Shown piece after piece: positions 1-9,181 of a stretch of 20,468 nucleotides of DNA (within the stretch, counting starts at the first letter, position 1; each line of letters starts with the position of its first letter). Made by a program: the position numbers and the translations under genes. Below the pieces are notes generated by a model. The model had not been told where the DNA came from, did not search any database, and worked only from the letters and a program-made list of their open reading frames with translations. This DNA is from Acinetobacter sp. Lineage in GTDB: Bacteria; Pseudomonadota; Gammaproteobacteria; Pseudomonadales; Moraxellaceae. Location: NCBI GenBank assembly GCA_030523805.1, contig JAUNHS010000017.1, positions 2,094-22,561 of the forward strand. Reading direction: 5' to 3'.

Positions 1-1388
1 GCCAAATCCAAATCAAAATCAATATGTTGCTCTGACTTACGCATCACATAATAGAAACGAGCTGCATCATTGCCAACTTCTTCACGTAACTCACGCAAGG
101 TTACAAATTGACCAGAACGAGATGACATTTGCACCATTTCGCCACCACGCCACAAGCTGACAAATTGCACCAATAATACGGTCAATTTTGCACTGTCATA
201 GCCCATCGCATCAATCGCTGCTTTGACACGAGTAATATAACCGTGATGGTCTGAACCCCAAATATTAACCAAATGCGTATAGCCACGTTGCAATTTGTCC
301 AAATGATAGGCAATATCCGAAGCAAAATAGGTCGGCTGACCGTTACGGCGTTTGACAACACGGTCTTTTTCATCGCCAAATGCGGTTGATTTAAACCATA
401 AATTGCCGTCTTGCTCGTACAAATAACCACGTTGCTGTAAAGTTTCTAGGGCTTCATCAATTTTACCGACTACAGATGCTTCACTAAACCACTGGTCAAA
501 AGTTACACCAAATTCGCCTAAATCTTGCTTAATATCGTCTAAAATTGCTTGTAATGCCGCTTGATGGAACACACGATAACCATCGCCCAATAAGCGTTTT
601 GCATTGTCAATCAAACCATCAATATGCTTTTCTTTATCGCCAGAGATGATGATTTTATCGCCTTTTTCGTCCAATTCAGCGGCATATTGCACATCTTCAG
701 GCACATTGGCATAAATCTCAGCCACAGGGCGAACATATTGCTCGCCATCTTGCGTGATAATGCTTTGAGCAATGTCTTTCACATAATCGCCTTGATAGGC
801 ATTTTTAGGAAAAACAAGGCCTTGCCCGCACAATTCAATATAACGCAAATAGGTTGATGTCGCCAAAATATCCATTTGACGGCCTGCATCATTGACATAA
901 TATTCACGCTCAACCTTTGCTCCTGTCGCTTCCAATACATTGGCAACGGTCATACCATAAGCTGCACCACGTCCATGACCAACGTGTAGGCTTGATGTTG
1001 GATTTGCCGATACAAATTCCACTTGAATTTTTTGCTCAGCATTGACTTGGCTACGTCCAAACGCATCATTTTGTTGGAAAATTTGCTCCAAAATGGCAAA
1101 ACGTTGGTCGGCATTTAAAAAGAAATTGATAAAACCTGCCCCTGCAATTTCTACTTTGCTAATTTCAGCGACATTGGGTAAGGCATTGACGATTTTTTCA
1201 GCTAAATCTCGTGGTTTTAAGCCTGCAGCTTTGGCAGCAACCATAGCAATATTTGATGCAAAATCGCCATGACTGCGGTCTTTGGTTCGTGTAAGTACGC
1301 TTTTATTTTCCCAATCGTGTGGGAGTGTATTGTCATTTTTAAGGTGTTCAATGGCGTGTTGTAATGCCGTTTGGATTGATGTATTCAT
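1..1388 (-). CDS. argS: Arginyl-tRNA synthetase, 3' end beyond the window
   Basis: Class I aminoacyl-tRNA synthetase that charges tRNA-Arg with arginine in the cytoplasm. Reading the minus strand from the ATG at 1388-1386 gives an uninterrupted frame of 462 codons that runs off the left edge. About 130 C-terminal residues, including much of the anticodon-binding domain, should lie outside, judging from the usual length of about 590. The N-terminal tRNA-recognition domain covers roughly residues 1-110. The HIGH-type nucleotide motif is HVGH at 135-138, after FVSANPTS. The second class I signature is degenerate, MSSR at about 421-424 in the context MSSRSGQFVTL, which is usual for this family because many ArgRS enzymes lack a true KMSKS. 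It diverges from the RcnB-like gene. Identification is very secure; only the 5' portion is visible. Confidence 0.96.
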   Translation of the reverse strand, partial: MNTSIQTALQHAIEHLKNDNTLPHDWENKSVLTRTKDRSHGDFASNIAMVAAKAAGLKPRDLAEKIVNALPNVAEISKVEIAGAGFINFFLNADQRFAILEQIFQQNDAFGRSQVNAEQKIQVEFVSANPTSSLHVGHGRGAAYGMTVANVLEATGAKVEREYYVNDAGRQMDILATSTYLRYIELCGQGLVFPKNAYQGDYVKDIAQSIITQDGEQYVRPVAEIYANVPEDVQYAAELDEKGDKIIISGDKEKHIDGLIDNAKRLLGDGYRVFHQAALQAILDDIKQDLGEFGVTFDQWFSEASVVGKIDEALETLQQRGYLYEQDGNLWFKSTAFGDEKDRVVKRRNGQPTYFASDIAYHLDKLQRGYTHLVNIWGSDHHGYITRVKAAIDAMGYDSAKLTVLLVQFVSLWRGGEMVQMSSRSGQFVTLRELREEVGNDAARFYYVMRKSEQHIDFDLDL

Positions 1389-1441
1389 TGACAGAACCGT
1401 AAAATTTGTAAAAATATAACTATAGCAAATTAACGCTGTTT

Positions 1442-1500
1442 AGGCATTAAAAATTACGCAATTTCGTGCAAATGATGATGAAATTTGCGATAAAATGCCT
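1442..1500. repeat. Nested inverted repeat between argS and the RcnB-like gene
   Basis: An outer 7-bp perfect inverted repeat, AGGCATT (1442-1448) and AATGCCT (1494-1500), encloses an inner one: CGCAATTTC (1457-1465) against GAAATTTGCG (1480-1489), nine pairs with one bulged T. The 14-nt loop is 1466-1479. It lies in the divergent gap, so it may be a regulatory cruciform or an RNA structure. There is no adjoining T-run, which argues against a terminator. Function unknown. Confidence 0.5.
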
Positions 1501-1594
1501 TATGTTTCACAATCTTTGCAAAATCTCCATGATTTCTCTGCATTTGCTTTATACAATATTCATGTTAAAGTATTCCATACAAAGGGGGAATGTG

Positions 1595-1924
1595 ATGAAA
1601 AAAATCAAATTACTTTGTTTATCTGTATTATCTGCAAGCGTTTTGATGACGAGTATTAGCCCTGCATGGGCTGTGCCGAGAGAACGTGGTTATGATTATC
1701 CGACACGTCATGAACATGGGCGAGCCGATCATGACCGTAGAGATCACGGTTGGCGAATTGGTTTTATTTTGCCACAGCATTATCGTGGCGAAAGCTATCA
1801 AGTAGATTATCGTCAGGCTGGTTTGGATCGTCCGAGTGCAGGTACACAGTGGTATCGTTTGAAAGGCGAATATGTTTTGGTAGATATGAATAGCTTTAAA
1901 ATTGTACAAATTGTAGAACAATAA
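1595..1924 (+). CDS. Small exported RcnB-like protein
   Basis: Protein of 109 residues. The ATG at 1595 is chosen because a purine-rich AAAGGGGGAA ribosome site lies just upstream and because it puts a classic signal peptide at the N terminus: MKK, a hydrophobic core, then AWA before the predicted cleavage near residue 26. An upstream in-frame ATG at 1466 would bury that signal. The mature part begins with a stretch rich in His, Asp and Arg (HEHGRADHDRRDHGW). It ends in a compact block with the pattern seen in the RcnB family (periplasmic nickel/cobalt homeostasis proteins): GTQWYRLKGEYVLVD, then a hydrophobic IVQIV end. It is probably periplasmic and may bind metal, which is inference. No metal efflux gene is adjacent. 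A terminator follows directly, so it is monocistronic. Confidence 0.75.
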   Translation: MKKIKLLCLSVLSASVLMTSISPAWAVPRERGYDYPTRHEHGRADHDRRDHGWRIGFILPQHYRGESYQVDYRQAGLDRPSAGTQWYRLKGEYVLVDMNSFKIVQIVEQ

Positions 1925-1942
1925 CGCTTGTAAAATGTCCAT

Positions 1943-1978
1943 AAACACTCATCACACGATTGTTGTGATGGGTGTTTT
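1943..1978 (+). terminator. Intrinsic terminator after the RcnB-like gene
   Basis: The stem pairs AAACACTCATCACA (1943-1956) with TGTGATGGGTGTTT (1964-1977), with one G-T wobble and a 7-nt loop, followed by a short T-run. Confidence 0.8.
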
Positions 1979-2026
1979 GCATTTTATATCATACCAAAAA
2001 ATAGCAAAACAAGCATGAAATTCTTT

Positions 2027-2055
2027 TTGCTAAACACGCAATATCGGTTTATAAT
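2027..2055 (+). promoter_or_regulatory. Sigma70 promoter of guaB
   Basis: A -35 box TTGCTA (2027-2032) lies 17 bp from a perfect -10 box TATAAT (2050-2055). Transcription should start near 2062. That is at or after the first in-frame ATG (2061), so translation is more likely to start at 2085. Confidence 0.75.
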
Positions 2056-2057
2056 AA

Positions 2058-3548
<1,491 letters not shown>

Positions 3549-3615
3549 CATTTGCTGATGAATATTTTTGCTTAAAAATGTGATGTTTTTAACAAAAAAT
3601 GACACGAAAAATATA

Positions 3616-3650
3616 AAAAGCTGTTAGAATTTCTAACAGCTTTTCTTTTT
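3616..3650 (+). terminator. Intrinsic terminator after guaB
   Basis: A perfect inverted repeat AAAAGCTGTTAGAA (3616-3629) and TTCTAACAGCTTTT (3631-3644) is followed by CTTTTT. The A-run upstream could let it act on both strands. Confidence 0.85.
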
Positions 3651-3738
3651 AGTATAAGCAAGGTCATTGCTAATCATGGGGTTTAAATGATGGCGATGAT
3701 GAATTGGTATGAATGAAACAAAGTGAATAGGTGTTGTG

Positions 3739-5082
3739 ATGGGCAACGGAACAAATTATTTTGGTACAGATGGTATTCGTGGTGCATTTGGCTCTTTTCC
3801 AATTACGCCAGAGTTTGCGTTAAGATTGGGTTTTGCCGCAGGGAAAGTATTAAAACGCCATAGCGAAAAAAGCAAACCATTGGTGGTATTAGGCAAAGAC
3901 ACACGCTTATCGGGGTATATTTTAGAGTCGGCATTGCAAGCAGGCTTGAATTCAGCAGGCGTATATGTCCACTTACTTGGACCATTGCCTACACCTGCGA
4001 TTGCACATTTAACACGAGCATTGCACGCCAATGCAGGCATTGTGATTTCGGCATCGCACAATCCTTTTGGCGATAATGGCATTAAATTTTTCTCTGAAGA
4101 TGGCAAAAAATTACCAGATGAATTGCAAGAAGCCATTAACCAAGAACTTGCACACGATTTAATTATTGAAGACCCTGTGAATTTGGGTAAAAGTGTGCGT
4201 GTCAAAGATGCCAATGGTCGTTATATTGAATTTTGTAAATCTACATTCCCATATCACTTAAACTTACGCCAATTTAAAATCGTGGTAGATAGTGCCAATG
4301 GTGCGGCATATAGCGTTGCTCCTGCGGTATTCCGTGAGTTAGGTGCGAAAGTGATTAGCATTCATGATGAGCCTAATGGTCTAAATATCAATGATGGTTG
4401 TGGTTCTACGTATCCAGAAAGTTTGCAACACGCTGTTGTAGAACATGGTGCAGATTTTGGTGTCGCTTTTGATGGCGATGCTGACCGTATTATCATGGTA
4501 GATCATACAGGGCGTATCATTGATGGCGACCATATTTTGTACATTTTAGCGTGCCAAGCACAGCACAAACCGACAGGGATTGTGGGTACATTAATGAGTA
4601 ATATGGCACTAGAATTGGCATTGCAAAAAGCTGGTGTAGATTTCGTGCGTGCCAAAGTGGGCGATCGTTATGTATTGCAAGCCCTAGAGCAAAAAGGCTG
4701 GGCGATTGGCGGTGAGCAATCTGGGCATATTTTAACTTTAGATAAAAGCACCACAGGCGATGCGATTATTGCATCATTGCAAGTCATTCGTGTGATGGTA
4801 GAGCAAGGCAAAACCTTGAATGAATTGGTTGCTGACTTTAAACCATTCCCAAATACTTTGGTCAATGTTCGCTTAAAAGAAATGATTGATCCTTATGATA
4901 TTCCACAACTAGCAGCAGAATTTGCTCGAGTAGAACAATTATTGGCAGGTCGTGGACGTATTTTGGTACGTAAATCAGGCACAGAGCCTGTCATTCGTGT
5001 GATGGTGGAAGGCGATAATGCTGAAGAAGTTCAACAGCTTGCTCATCAATTGGCTGATGCTGTGCGTCAATATGCGAGTTAA
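3739..5082 (+). CDS. glmM: Phosphoglucosamine mutase
   Basis: Interconverts glucosamine-6-phosphate and glucosamine-1-phosphate, feeding UDP-GlcNAc synthesis for peptidoglycan and lipid A. The protein is 447 residues from ATG 3739; a GTG one codon earlier is possible but less likely. Landmarks: FGTDGIRG near residues 9-15; the phosphoserine loop ISASHNP with catalytic Ser106; the magnesium loop DGDADR at 245-250; the sugar-binding GGEQSGH; and the C-terminal phosphate-binding [15 protein letters not shown]. The ribosome site is weak (ATAGGTG). The gene lies 3 bp before pdxH, so the two probably form one operon. Downstream, murA at 11.4 kb acts on the product of the same pathway, although it is not co-transcribed. 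Confidence 0.98.
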   Translation: MGNGTNYFGTDGIRGAFGSFPITPEFALRLGFAAGKVLKRHSEKSKPLVVLGKDTRLSGYILESALQAGLNSAGVYVHLLGPLPTPAIAHLTRALHANAGIVISASHNPFGDNGIKFFSEDGKKLPDELQEAINQELAHDLIIEDPVNLGKSVRVKDANGRYIEFCKSTFPYHLNLRQFKIVVDSANGAAYSVAPAVFRELGAKVISIHDEPNGLNINDGCGSTYPESLQHAVVEHGADFGVAFDGDADRIIMVDHTGRIIDGDHILYILACQAQHKPTGIVGTLMSNMALELALQKAGVDFVRAKVGDRYVLQALEQKGWAIGGEQSGHILTLDKSTTGDAIIASLQVIRVMVEQGKTLNELVADFKPFPNTLVNVRLKEMIDPYDIPQLAAEFARVEQLLAGRGRILVRKSGTEPVIRVMVEGDNAEEVQQLAHQLADAVRQYAS

Positions 5083-5085
5083 ATT

Positions 5086-5739
5086 ATGACCGATGCTATT
5101 AAAGATTTAAGCGAATTGCGATTGAGCTATGAAAAAGGCGAATTGCTAGAGCAAGATGTGGCTGCACAGCCACATGAGCAATTTTTGGCATGGTTTGATG
5201 AAGCATTACAAGCACAATTACATGAACCGTATGCTATGTCTTTAGCGACGTGCAATGCACAAGGTCGTCCACATTTGCGTACGGTGCTGTTGCGTGGTGC
5301 TGCGGCACAAGGCTATGATTTTTATACCAATTATGATAGCCAGAAAGGGCAAGATTTAGCTGAAAATCCGTATGCAGAAATTTTATTTTACTGGGCAGAG
5401 CAAGAACGCCAAGTGCGAATTGCTGGCAAAGTAGAAAAAATTTCTGAAGCAGAATCTACAGCGTATTATCATAAACGTCCAAGAGATAGCCAAATTGCAG
5501 CACATATTAGTACGCCACAAAGTGGTGTGATTGCGAACCGTGAAGTATTGGAGCAACGTTTTGCCACATTGCAGCAGCAAGTTGCCACGCAAACGTTGGA
5601 TAAACCTGCATTTTGGGGTGGTTATCGTTTAGTGCCAACATCGTATGAGTTTTGGCAAGGTCGCCCTAATCGGTTGCATGACCGCTTGGTGTATCGCTTA
5701 GAGCAAGGGCAATGGGTTTTGCAGCGATTGATGCCTTGA
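5086..5739 (+). CDS. pdxH: Pyridoxine/pyridoxamine 5'-phosphate oxidase
   Basis: FMN-dependent oxidase that makes pyridoxal 5'-phosphate, the active form of vitamin B6, from PNP or PMP. The 217 residues match the usual family length. Landmarks: RTVLLRG (65-71) and YDSQKG (83-88) in the FMN-binding region; ERQVRIAGK; the very conserved RPRDSQIAAHIS (131-142); FWGGYRLVP; EFWQGRPNRLHDR (178-190); and the C-terminal RLMP, equivalent to RLAP in E. coli. It starts 3 bp after the glmM stop without a convincing ribosome site of its own, which suggests translational coupling to glmM. A strong terminator follows. Confidence 0.97.
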   Translation: MTDAIKDLSELRLSYEKGELLEQDVAAQPHEQFLAWFDEALQAQLHEPYAMSLATCNAQGRPHLRTVLLRGAAAQGYDFYTNYDSQKGQDLAENPYAEILFYWAEQERQVRIAGKVEKISEAESTAYYHKRPRDSQIAAHISTPQSGVIANREVLEQRFATLQQQVATQTLDKPAFWGGYRLVPTSYEFWQGRPNRLHDRLVYRLEQGQWVLQRLMP

Positions 5740-5751
5740 GTTGAAAAAAAT

Positions 5752-5788
5752 AAAAAACACATCTATATGATTTTAGATGTGTTTTTTT
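5752..5788 (+). terminator. Intrinsic terminator after pdxH
   Basis: A perfect 14-bp stem, AAAAAACACATCTA (5752-5765) and TAGATGTGTTTTTT (5774-5787), with an 8-nt loop and a run of seven T. Confidence 0.85.
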
Positions 5789-5812
5789 ATGCTCTGATGA
5801 AAATGGTTATAA

Positions 5813-5842
5813 TTGGCATATAATCATCATTAAAATTATGCT
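5813..5842 (+). promoter_or_regulatory. Possible promoter of the first peptide transporter
   Basis: TTGGCA (5813-5818) and TATGCT (5837-5842) are separated by 18 bp. Two perfect TATAAT hexamers at 5808 and 5819 lack good -35 partners. If the call is right, the transporter mRNA has a leader of about 105 nt. Confidence 0.4.
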
Positions 5843-5902
5843 ACATTATCTCACAATACGATACATTTATTCATTTTATGTCGTGCGTATTTGAATGATA
5901 GC

Positions 5903-5920
5903 GACCATGCGGAGATGGTC
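5903..5920 (+). repeat. Small hairpin in the leader of the first peptide transporter
   Basis: GACCAT (5903-5908) pairs with ATGGTC (5915-5920) around the loop GCGGAG. The 8-mer ATGCGGAG recurs at 5940-5947, where it contains the ribosome-binding site of the transporter. Confidence 0.45.
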
Positions 5921-5953
5921 TCACAATGAATGACGTTATATGCGGAGCTTGGA

Positions 5954-7399
5954 ATGCAATCAAAACCTACGAAAACATTTTTCGGACATCCTTTTCAATT
6001 ATCAAGTATCTTCCATATTGAGCTATGGGAGCGTTTTTCATACTACGGTATGCAGGCTATTTTGCTGTATTATCTTTACTTTAGTGTCGCTGAAGGCGGT
6101 TTGGGTATAGATAAAAATGAAGCAGGTGGGATTGTCGCTGTATATGCAGGTAGTGTGTATTTGGCCACTTTGCTCGGTGGCTGGTTTGCTGACCGTGTGA
6201 TTGGTACGGAGCGGACATTATTTTATTCTGGCATTACGGTGATGCTGGGACATATTGCTTTGGCAATTTTACCTGGGACGATGGGTCTCATCGCAGGTTT
6301 GGTATTGATTGCTTTAGGTAGTGGTGGTGTAAAAGCATCGGCAAGTGCCATGGTAGGTGCATTATATGAAGCCCCTGAAACCAAGCAATTGCGTGATGCG
6401 GGTTTCTCTATTTTCTATCTTGCGATTAATATTGGTGCGTTATTTGGGCCATTATTTACGGGATATTTGCAAACATCGGCAGGATTCCATTATGGTTTCG
6501 GAATTGCTGCCATTGGTATGGCTTTTGGTTTGTGGCAATATAGCCGTGGCCGTAAGCAATTACCTGAAACACCAGCCCCAAATCCTTTACAAGCCAGTGA
6601 AAAGAAAGTGGCATGGTTAGTTGCCATTGTCGCTTTGGCAGTAATTGCTTTATTGTTCCAACAAGGTTGGGTGCATTATAGTAATTTTAAAAATGTATTG
6701 TTTGGTGTTGTTATTGTCGCCGTGATTTTGTATTTTGCTCGTTTGTTTATTTCTGGGCGTAAATTAGGGGCAAAACAAAGTTATATTTTAGCGTATGTGC
6801 CATTATTTTTAGCGATTTGCGTGTTTTGGTCGGTGTGGTATCAAGTACATACGGCAGTTGCTGTTTATTTTGAAGGTACGGTAGATCGTATGATTGGTGG
6901 CTTTGAAGTGCCACCAGGTTGGTTAGGCTCTATTGAAAGTTTATGGGTGATTTGCTTGGCAAGTAGCTTGGCATGGCTGTGGACGAAAATGGGCGATAAA
7001 CAACCAAAAACACCTTTAAAATTTGCCCTGTCTTTATTCTGCGTTGGTGGTACTTATGCTTGCTTCTTGCCATTCACCAGTCAAGGCGTTGCCATGCCAT
7101 TTATCGGCATTGTGGGCGTATTATTCTTATTAACCATTGCGGAATTGTTAATTTCACCGATTTCATTATCATTGGCAACCAAAATTGCCCCAGAGCAATT
7201 TAAAACGCAAATGGTCGCTTTAAACTTTTTAGCGATTTCTTTGGGCATTACGTCGGGTGGTAAAATCTTTGGTGCTTATTTTGATGAACAAAATTTGAGC
7301 CAATTCTTTATGCTTTTGACCCAAATGGGGGTGATTACAGGTGCGGTATTGCTATTGCTCGTACCAGTATTGAACCGTTTGCTGAAAGGCAGTGAGTAA
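5954..7399 (+). CDS. Proton-coupled peptide transporter, POT/PTR2 family (copy 1)
   Basis: Inner-membrane major facilitator protein expected to import di- and tripeptides with protons. It has 481 residues. The ATG at 5954 is chosen over 5930 because GGAG (5944-5947) lies 6 nt upstream and the resulting N terminus, MQSKPTKTFFGHP, lines up with that of the neighbouring paralogue. The proton-coupling motif ExxERF is present in ELWERFSYYG (23-32). Other family signatures are GGWFADRVIG after the second helix, the conserved lysine in GSGGVKASASAMVGALYE, and FSIFYLAINIGALFGPL. About 14 hydrophobic segments can be traced, as in bacterial DtpT-like members. The end VLNRLLKGSE is identical to the second copy. 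The exact substrate range cannot be read from the sequence. Confidence 0.93.
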   Translation: MQSKPTKTFFGHPFQLSSIFHIELWERFSYYGMQAILLYYLYFSVAEGGLGIDKNEAGGIVAVYAGSVYLATLLGGWFADRVIGTERTLFYSGITVMLGHIALAILPGTMGLIAGLVLIALGSGGVKASASAMVGALYEAPETKQLRDAGFSIFYLAINIGALFGPLFTGYLQTSAGFHYGFGIAAIGMAFGLWQYSRGRKQLPETPAPNPLQASEKKVAWLVAIVALAVIALLFQQGWVHYSNFKNVLFGVVIVAVILYFARLFISGRKLGAKQSYILAYVPLFLAICVFWSVWYQVHTAVAVYFEGTVDRMIGGFEVPPGWLGSIESLWVICLASSLAWLWTKMGDKQPKTPLKFALSLFCVGGTYACFLPFTSQGVAMPFIGIVGVLFLLTIAELLISPISLSLATKIAPEQFKTQMVALNFLAISLGITSGGKIFGAYFDEQNLSQFFMLLTQMGVITGAVLLLLVPVLNRLLKGSE

Positions 7400-7425
7400 A
7401 ATTGACAATAATTTTCGTCATATAC

Positions 7426-7459
7426 AAACCCTAGCGTTTTACGTTAGGGTTTTGTTTTA
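7426..7459 (+). terminator. Intrinsic terminator between the two transporter genes
   Basis: AAACCCTAGCGT (7426-7437) pairs with ACGTTAGGGTTT (7441-7452), with one G-T wobble and a 3-nt loop, followed by TGTTTT. It separates the paralogues into two transcription units. Confidence 0.8.
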
Positions 7460-7493
7460 TAAAAACAGATGTATAGATGAGAATATATTTCAT

Positions 7494-7522
7494 TTATCTG
7501 TGAAGTTATGCTAAAGTATAAT
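7494..7522 (+). promoter_or_regulatory. Probable promoter of the second peptide transporter
   Basis: A perfect -10 box TATAAT (7517-7522) with a weak -35 box TTATCT (7494-7499) at 17 bp. The implied leader is about 115 nt. Confidence 0.5.
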
Positions 7523-7582
7523 ACCAATGCGATATATCAAACCTTGATCTCCCTTTATGTGTTTGAGTTGTTCGTGTTTTTT

Positions 7583-7599
7583 AGCAAAGCATTTGCTTT
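7583..7599 (+). repeat. Two overlapping alternative hairpins in the leader of the second transporter
   Basis: AGCAAA (7583-7588) can pair with TTTGCT (7592-7597), or AAAGC (7586-7590) with GCTTT (7595-7599). The two pairings exclude each other. It lies about 45 nt upstream of the start codon. Confidence 0.35.
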
Positions 7600-7643
7600 A
7601 GATGATTGATTTTTAGCATATTTCTGTTTTAGGAGCATCTATT

Positions 7644-9104
7644 ATGCAAGAAGCAAAAACAGAAAAAACGTTTTTTGGACACCCTAGACAATTGTCCACC
7701 ATTTTTCATATAGAATTGTGGGAACGTTTTTCTTTTTATGGCATGCACGCCATTTTATTATTTTATCTCTATTTTGAAGTTACCAAAGGTGGTTTGGGCA
7801 TTGATAAAGCCGAAGCTGGTGGTATGGTGGGTATTTACACAGGTAGTGTGTATTTAGCGACTTTATTTGGTGGTTGGCTGGCCGACCGTGTGTTGGGTGC
7901 AGAGCGTACGTTATTTTACTCTGCGATAGTGGTGATGGCAGGGCATATTGCGTTGGCAGTGTTGCCGTCAAATTCGCAAAATCTCACAGGATTGGTGGTC
8001 GGTTTAGCATTGATTGCGATTGGTAGTGGGGGGATTAAAGGCCCTGCCAATGCAATGGTTGGTGCATTGTATGAAAAGCCAGCGTTACGCCATATGCGTG
8101 ATGCAGGTTTCTCTATTTTCTATTTATCCATCAATGTGGCAGGCTTTTTAGGGCCGTTGATTGTTGGCTATTTACAAGACCGTGTGGGTTTCCATTATGC
8201 TTTTGGTGCGGCGGCTGTCGGTATGGCGATTGGTTTGGTGTTATATAGTTTTGGACGTAAAAACTTACCACATTTGCCAGTGCTAAAACCTTTGCAAAAG
8301 AAAGAAAAAATCATTTCATTTGCTGCGATTATTGCAGGATTGCTCGTGATTGTTGGTGCATTACAAGCAGGTTGGGTCAATGGTAAGAATATTAAAGATG
8401 TTCTGCTTGGGGTCATGCTGACGTTATCAGTGATTTATTTTGCACGCTTATTTATACAAGGTAAGGCAATGGGAGCAAATCGCCATTATATGATTGCTTA
8501 CATTCCTTTATTTATTGTAACGAGCATTTTCTGGATGGTGTGGTATCAAGTATATGTGGCTGTTGGGATTTATTTTGAATCTACAGTCAATCGTATGATT
8601 GGTACATTTGAAATTCCACCAGGTTGGCTGGGGACAACGCAAAGTATTTGGGTGGTTTTACTGGCAAGTGCTTTGGCATGGTGCTGGATGAAAATGGGCG
8701 ATAAGCAACCTAAAACACCAACTAAATTTGCTATTGCGATGGTGATAGTTGGGATTGGTTTTGCGTGCTTCTTGCCGTTTTTATACAATGCAATCCCGAT
8801 GCCGTTGATTGGCATTGTGGGGGTCATGTTTGTATGGTCGGTTGGGGAGCTGATGCTTTCACCGATTTCACTGTCATTTGCCACCAAAATTGCCCCAGAG
8901 CAATTTAAAACGCAAATGGTCGGTTTAAATTTCCTTGCCATTGGTATGGGAACGATTGCAGGCGGTAAAGTCTTTAGTCTGTTTTATGATGAAAAAGATT
9001 TAAGCATTCTTTTTGAACTCATGATGTATACAGGATTTATTACAGGTGTGGTATTATTTGTGCTATCTCCTGTTCTGAATCGCTTACTCAAAGGCAGTGA
9101 ATAA
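7644..9104 (+). CDS. Proton-coupled peptide transporter, POT/PTR2 family (copy 2)
   Basis: Second member of the tandem pair, 486 residues, inner membrane, with the same predicted role in di- and tripeptide import. AGGAG at 7631-7635, 8 nt before the ATG, supports the start. Signatures: ELWERFSFYG (24-33), GGWLADRVLG, the lysine in GSGGIKGPANAMVGALYE, and FSIFYLSINVAGFLGPL. Differences from copy 1 fall partly in motif positions (FYG for YYG after the proton motif, GPAN for ASAS after the conserved lysine), so the two may differ in specificity; that is inference. Near the C terminus a 40-base stretch (8883-8922) is identical to 7178-7217 of copy 1. It has its own promoter and terminator. The following gene encodes a peptidase. 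Confidence 0.93.
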   Translation: MQEAKTEKTFFGHPRQLSTIFHIELWERFSFYGMHAILLFYLYFEVTKGGLGIDKAEAGGMVGIYTGSVYLATLFGGWLADRVLGAERTLFYSAIVVMAGHIALAVLPSNSQNLTGLVVGLALIAIGSGGIKGPANAMVGALYEKPALRHMRDAGFSIFYLSINVAGFLGPLIVGYLQDRVGFHYAFGAAAVGMAIGLVLYSFGRKNLPHLPVLKPLQKKEKIISFAAIIAGLLVIVGALQAGWVNGKNIKDVLLGVMLTLSVIYFARLFIQGKAMGANRHYMIAYIPLFIVTSIFWMVWYQVYVAVGIYFESTVNRMIGTFEIPPGWLGTTQSIWVVLLASALAWCWMKMGDKQPKTPTKFAIAMVIVGIGFACFLPFLYNAIPMPLIGIVGVMFVWSVGELMLSPISLSFATKIAPEQFKTQMVGLNFLAIGMGTIAGGKVFSLFYDEKDLSILFELMMYTGFITGVVLFVLSPVLNRLLKGSE

Positions 9105-9119
9105 AGAATACGCAAAAAC

Positions 9120-9150
9120 AGGGTAATTCATAGAATTGCCCTATTTTTTA
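9120..9150 (+). terminator. Intrinsic terminator after the second transporter
   Basis: AGGGTAATTC (9120-9129) pairs with GAATTGCCCT (9133-9142), with one wobble and a 3-nt loop, followed by a T-rich tail. Confidence 0.8.
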
Positions 9151-9181
9151 TTGATACACATAGAAAGAAGATAGGTAATTT

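Noticed and set aside
1503..1510. TGTTTCAC, a parS half-site
   Set aside because: The other half is absent.
8570..8941. 123-codon antisense frame in the second transporter
   Set aside because: Mirrors the hydrophobic codon pattern of the gene on the other strand; no start signal or recognisable domain.
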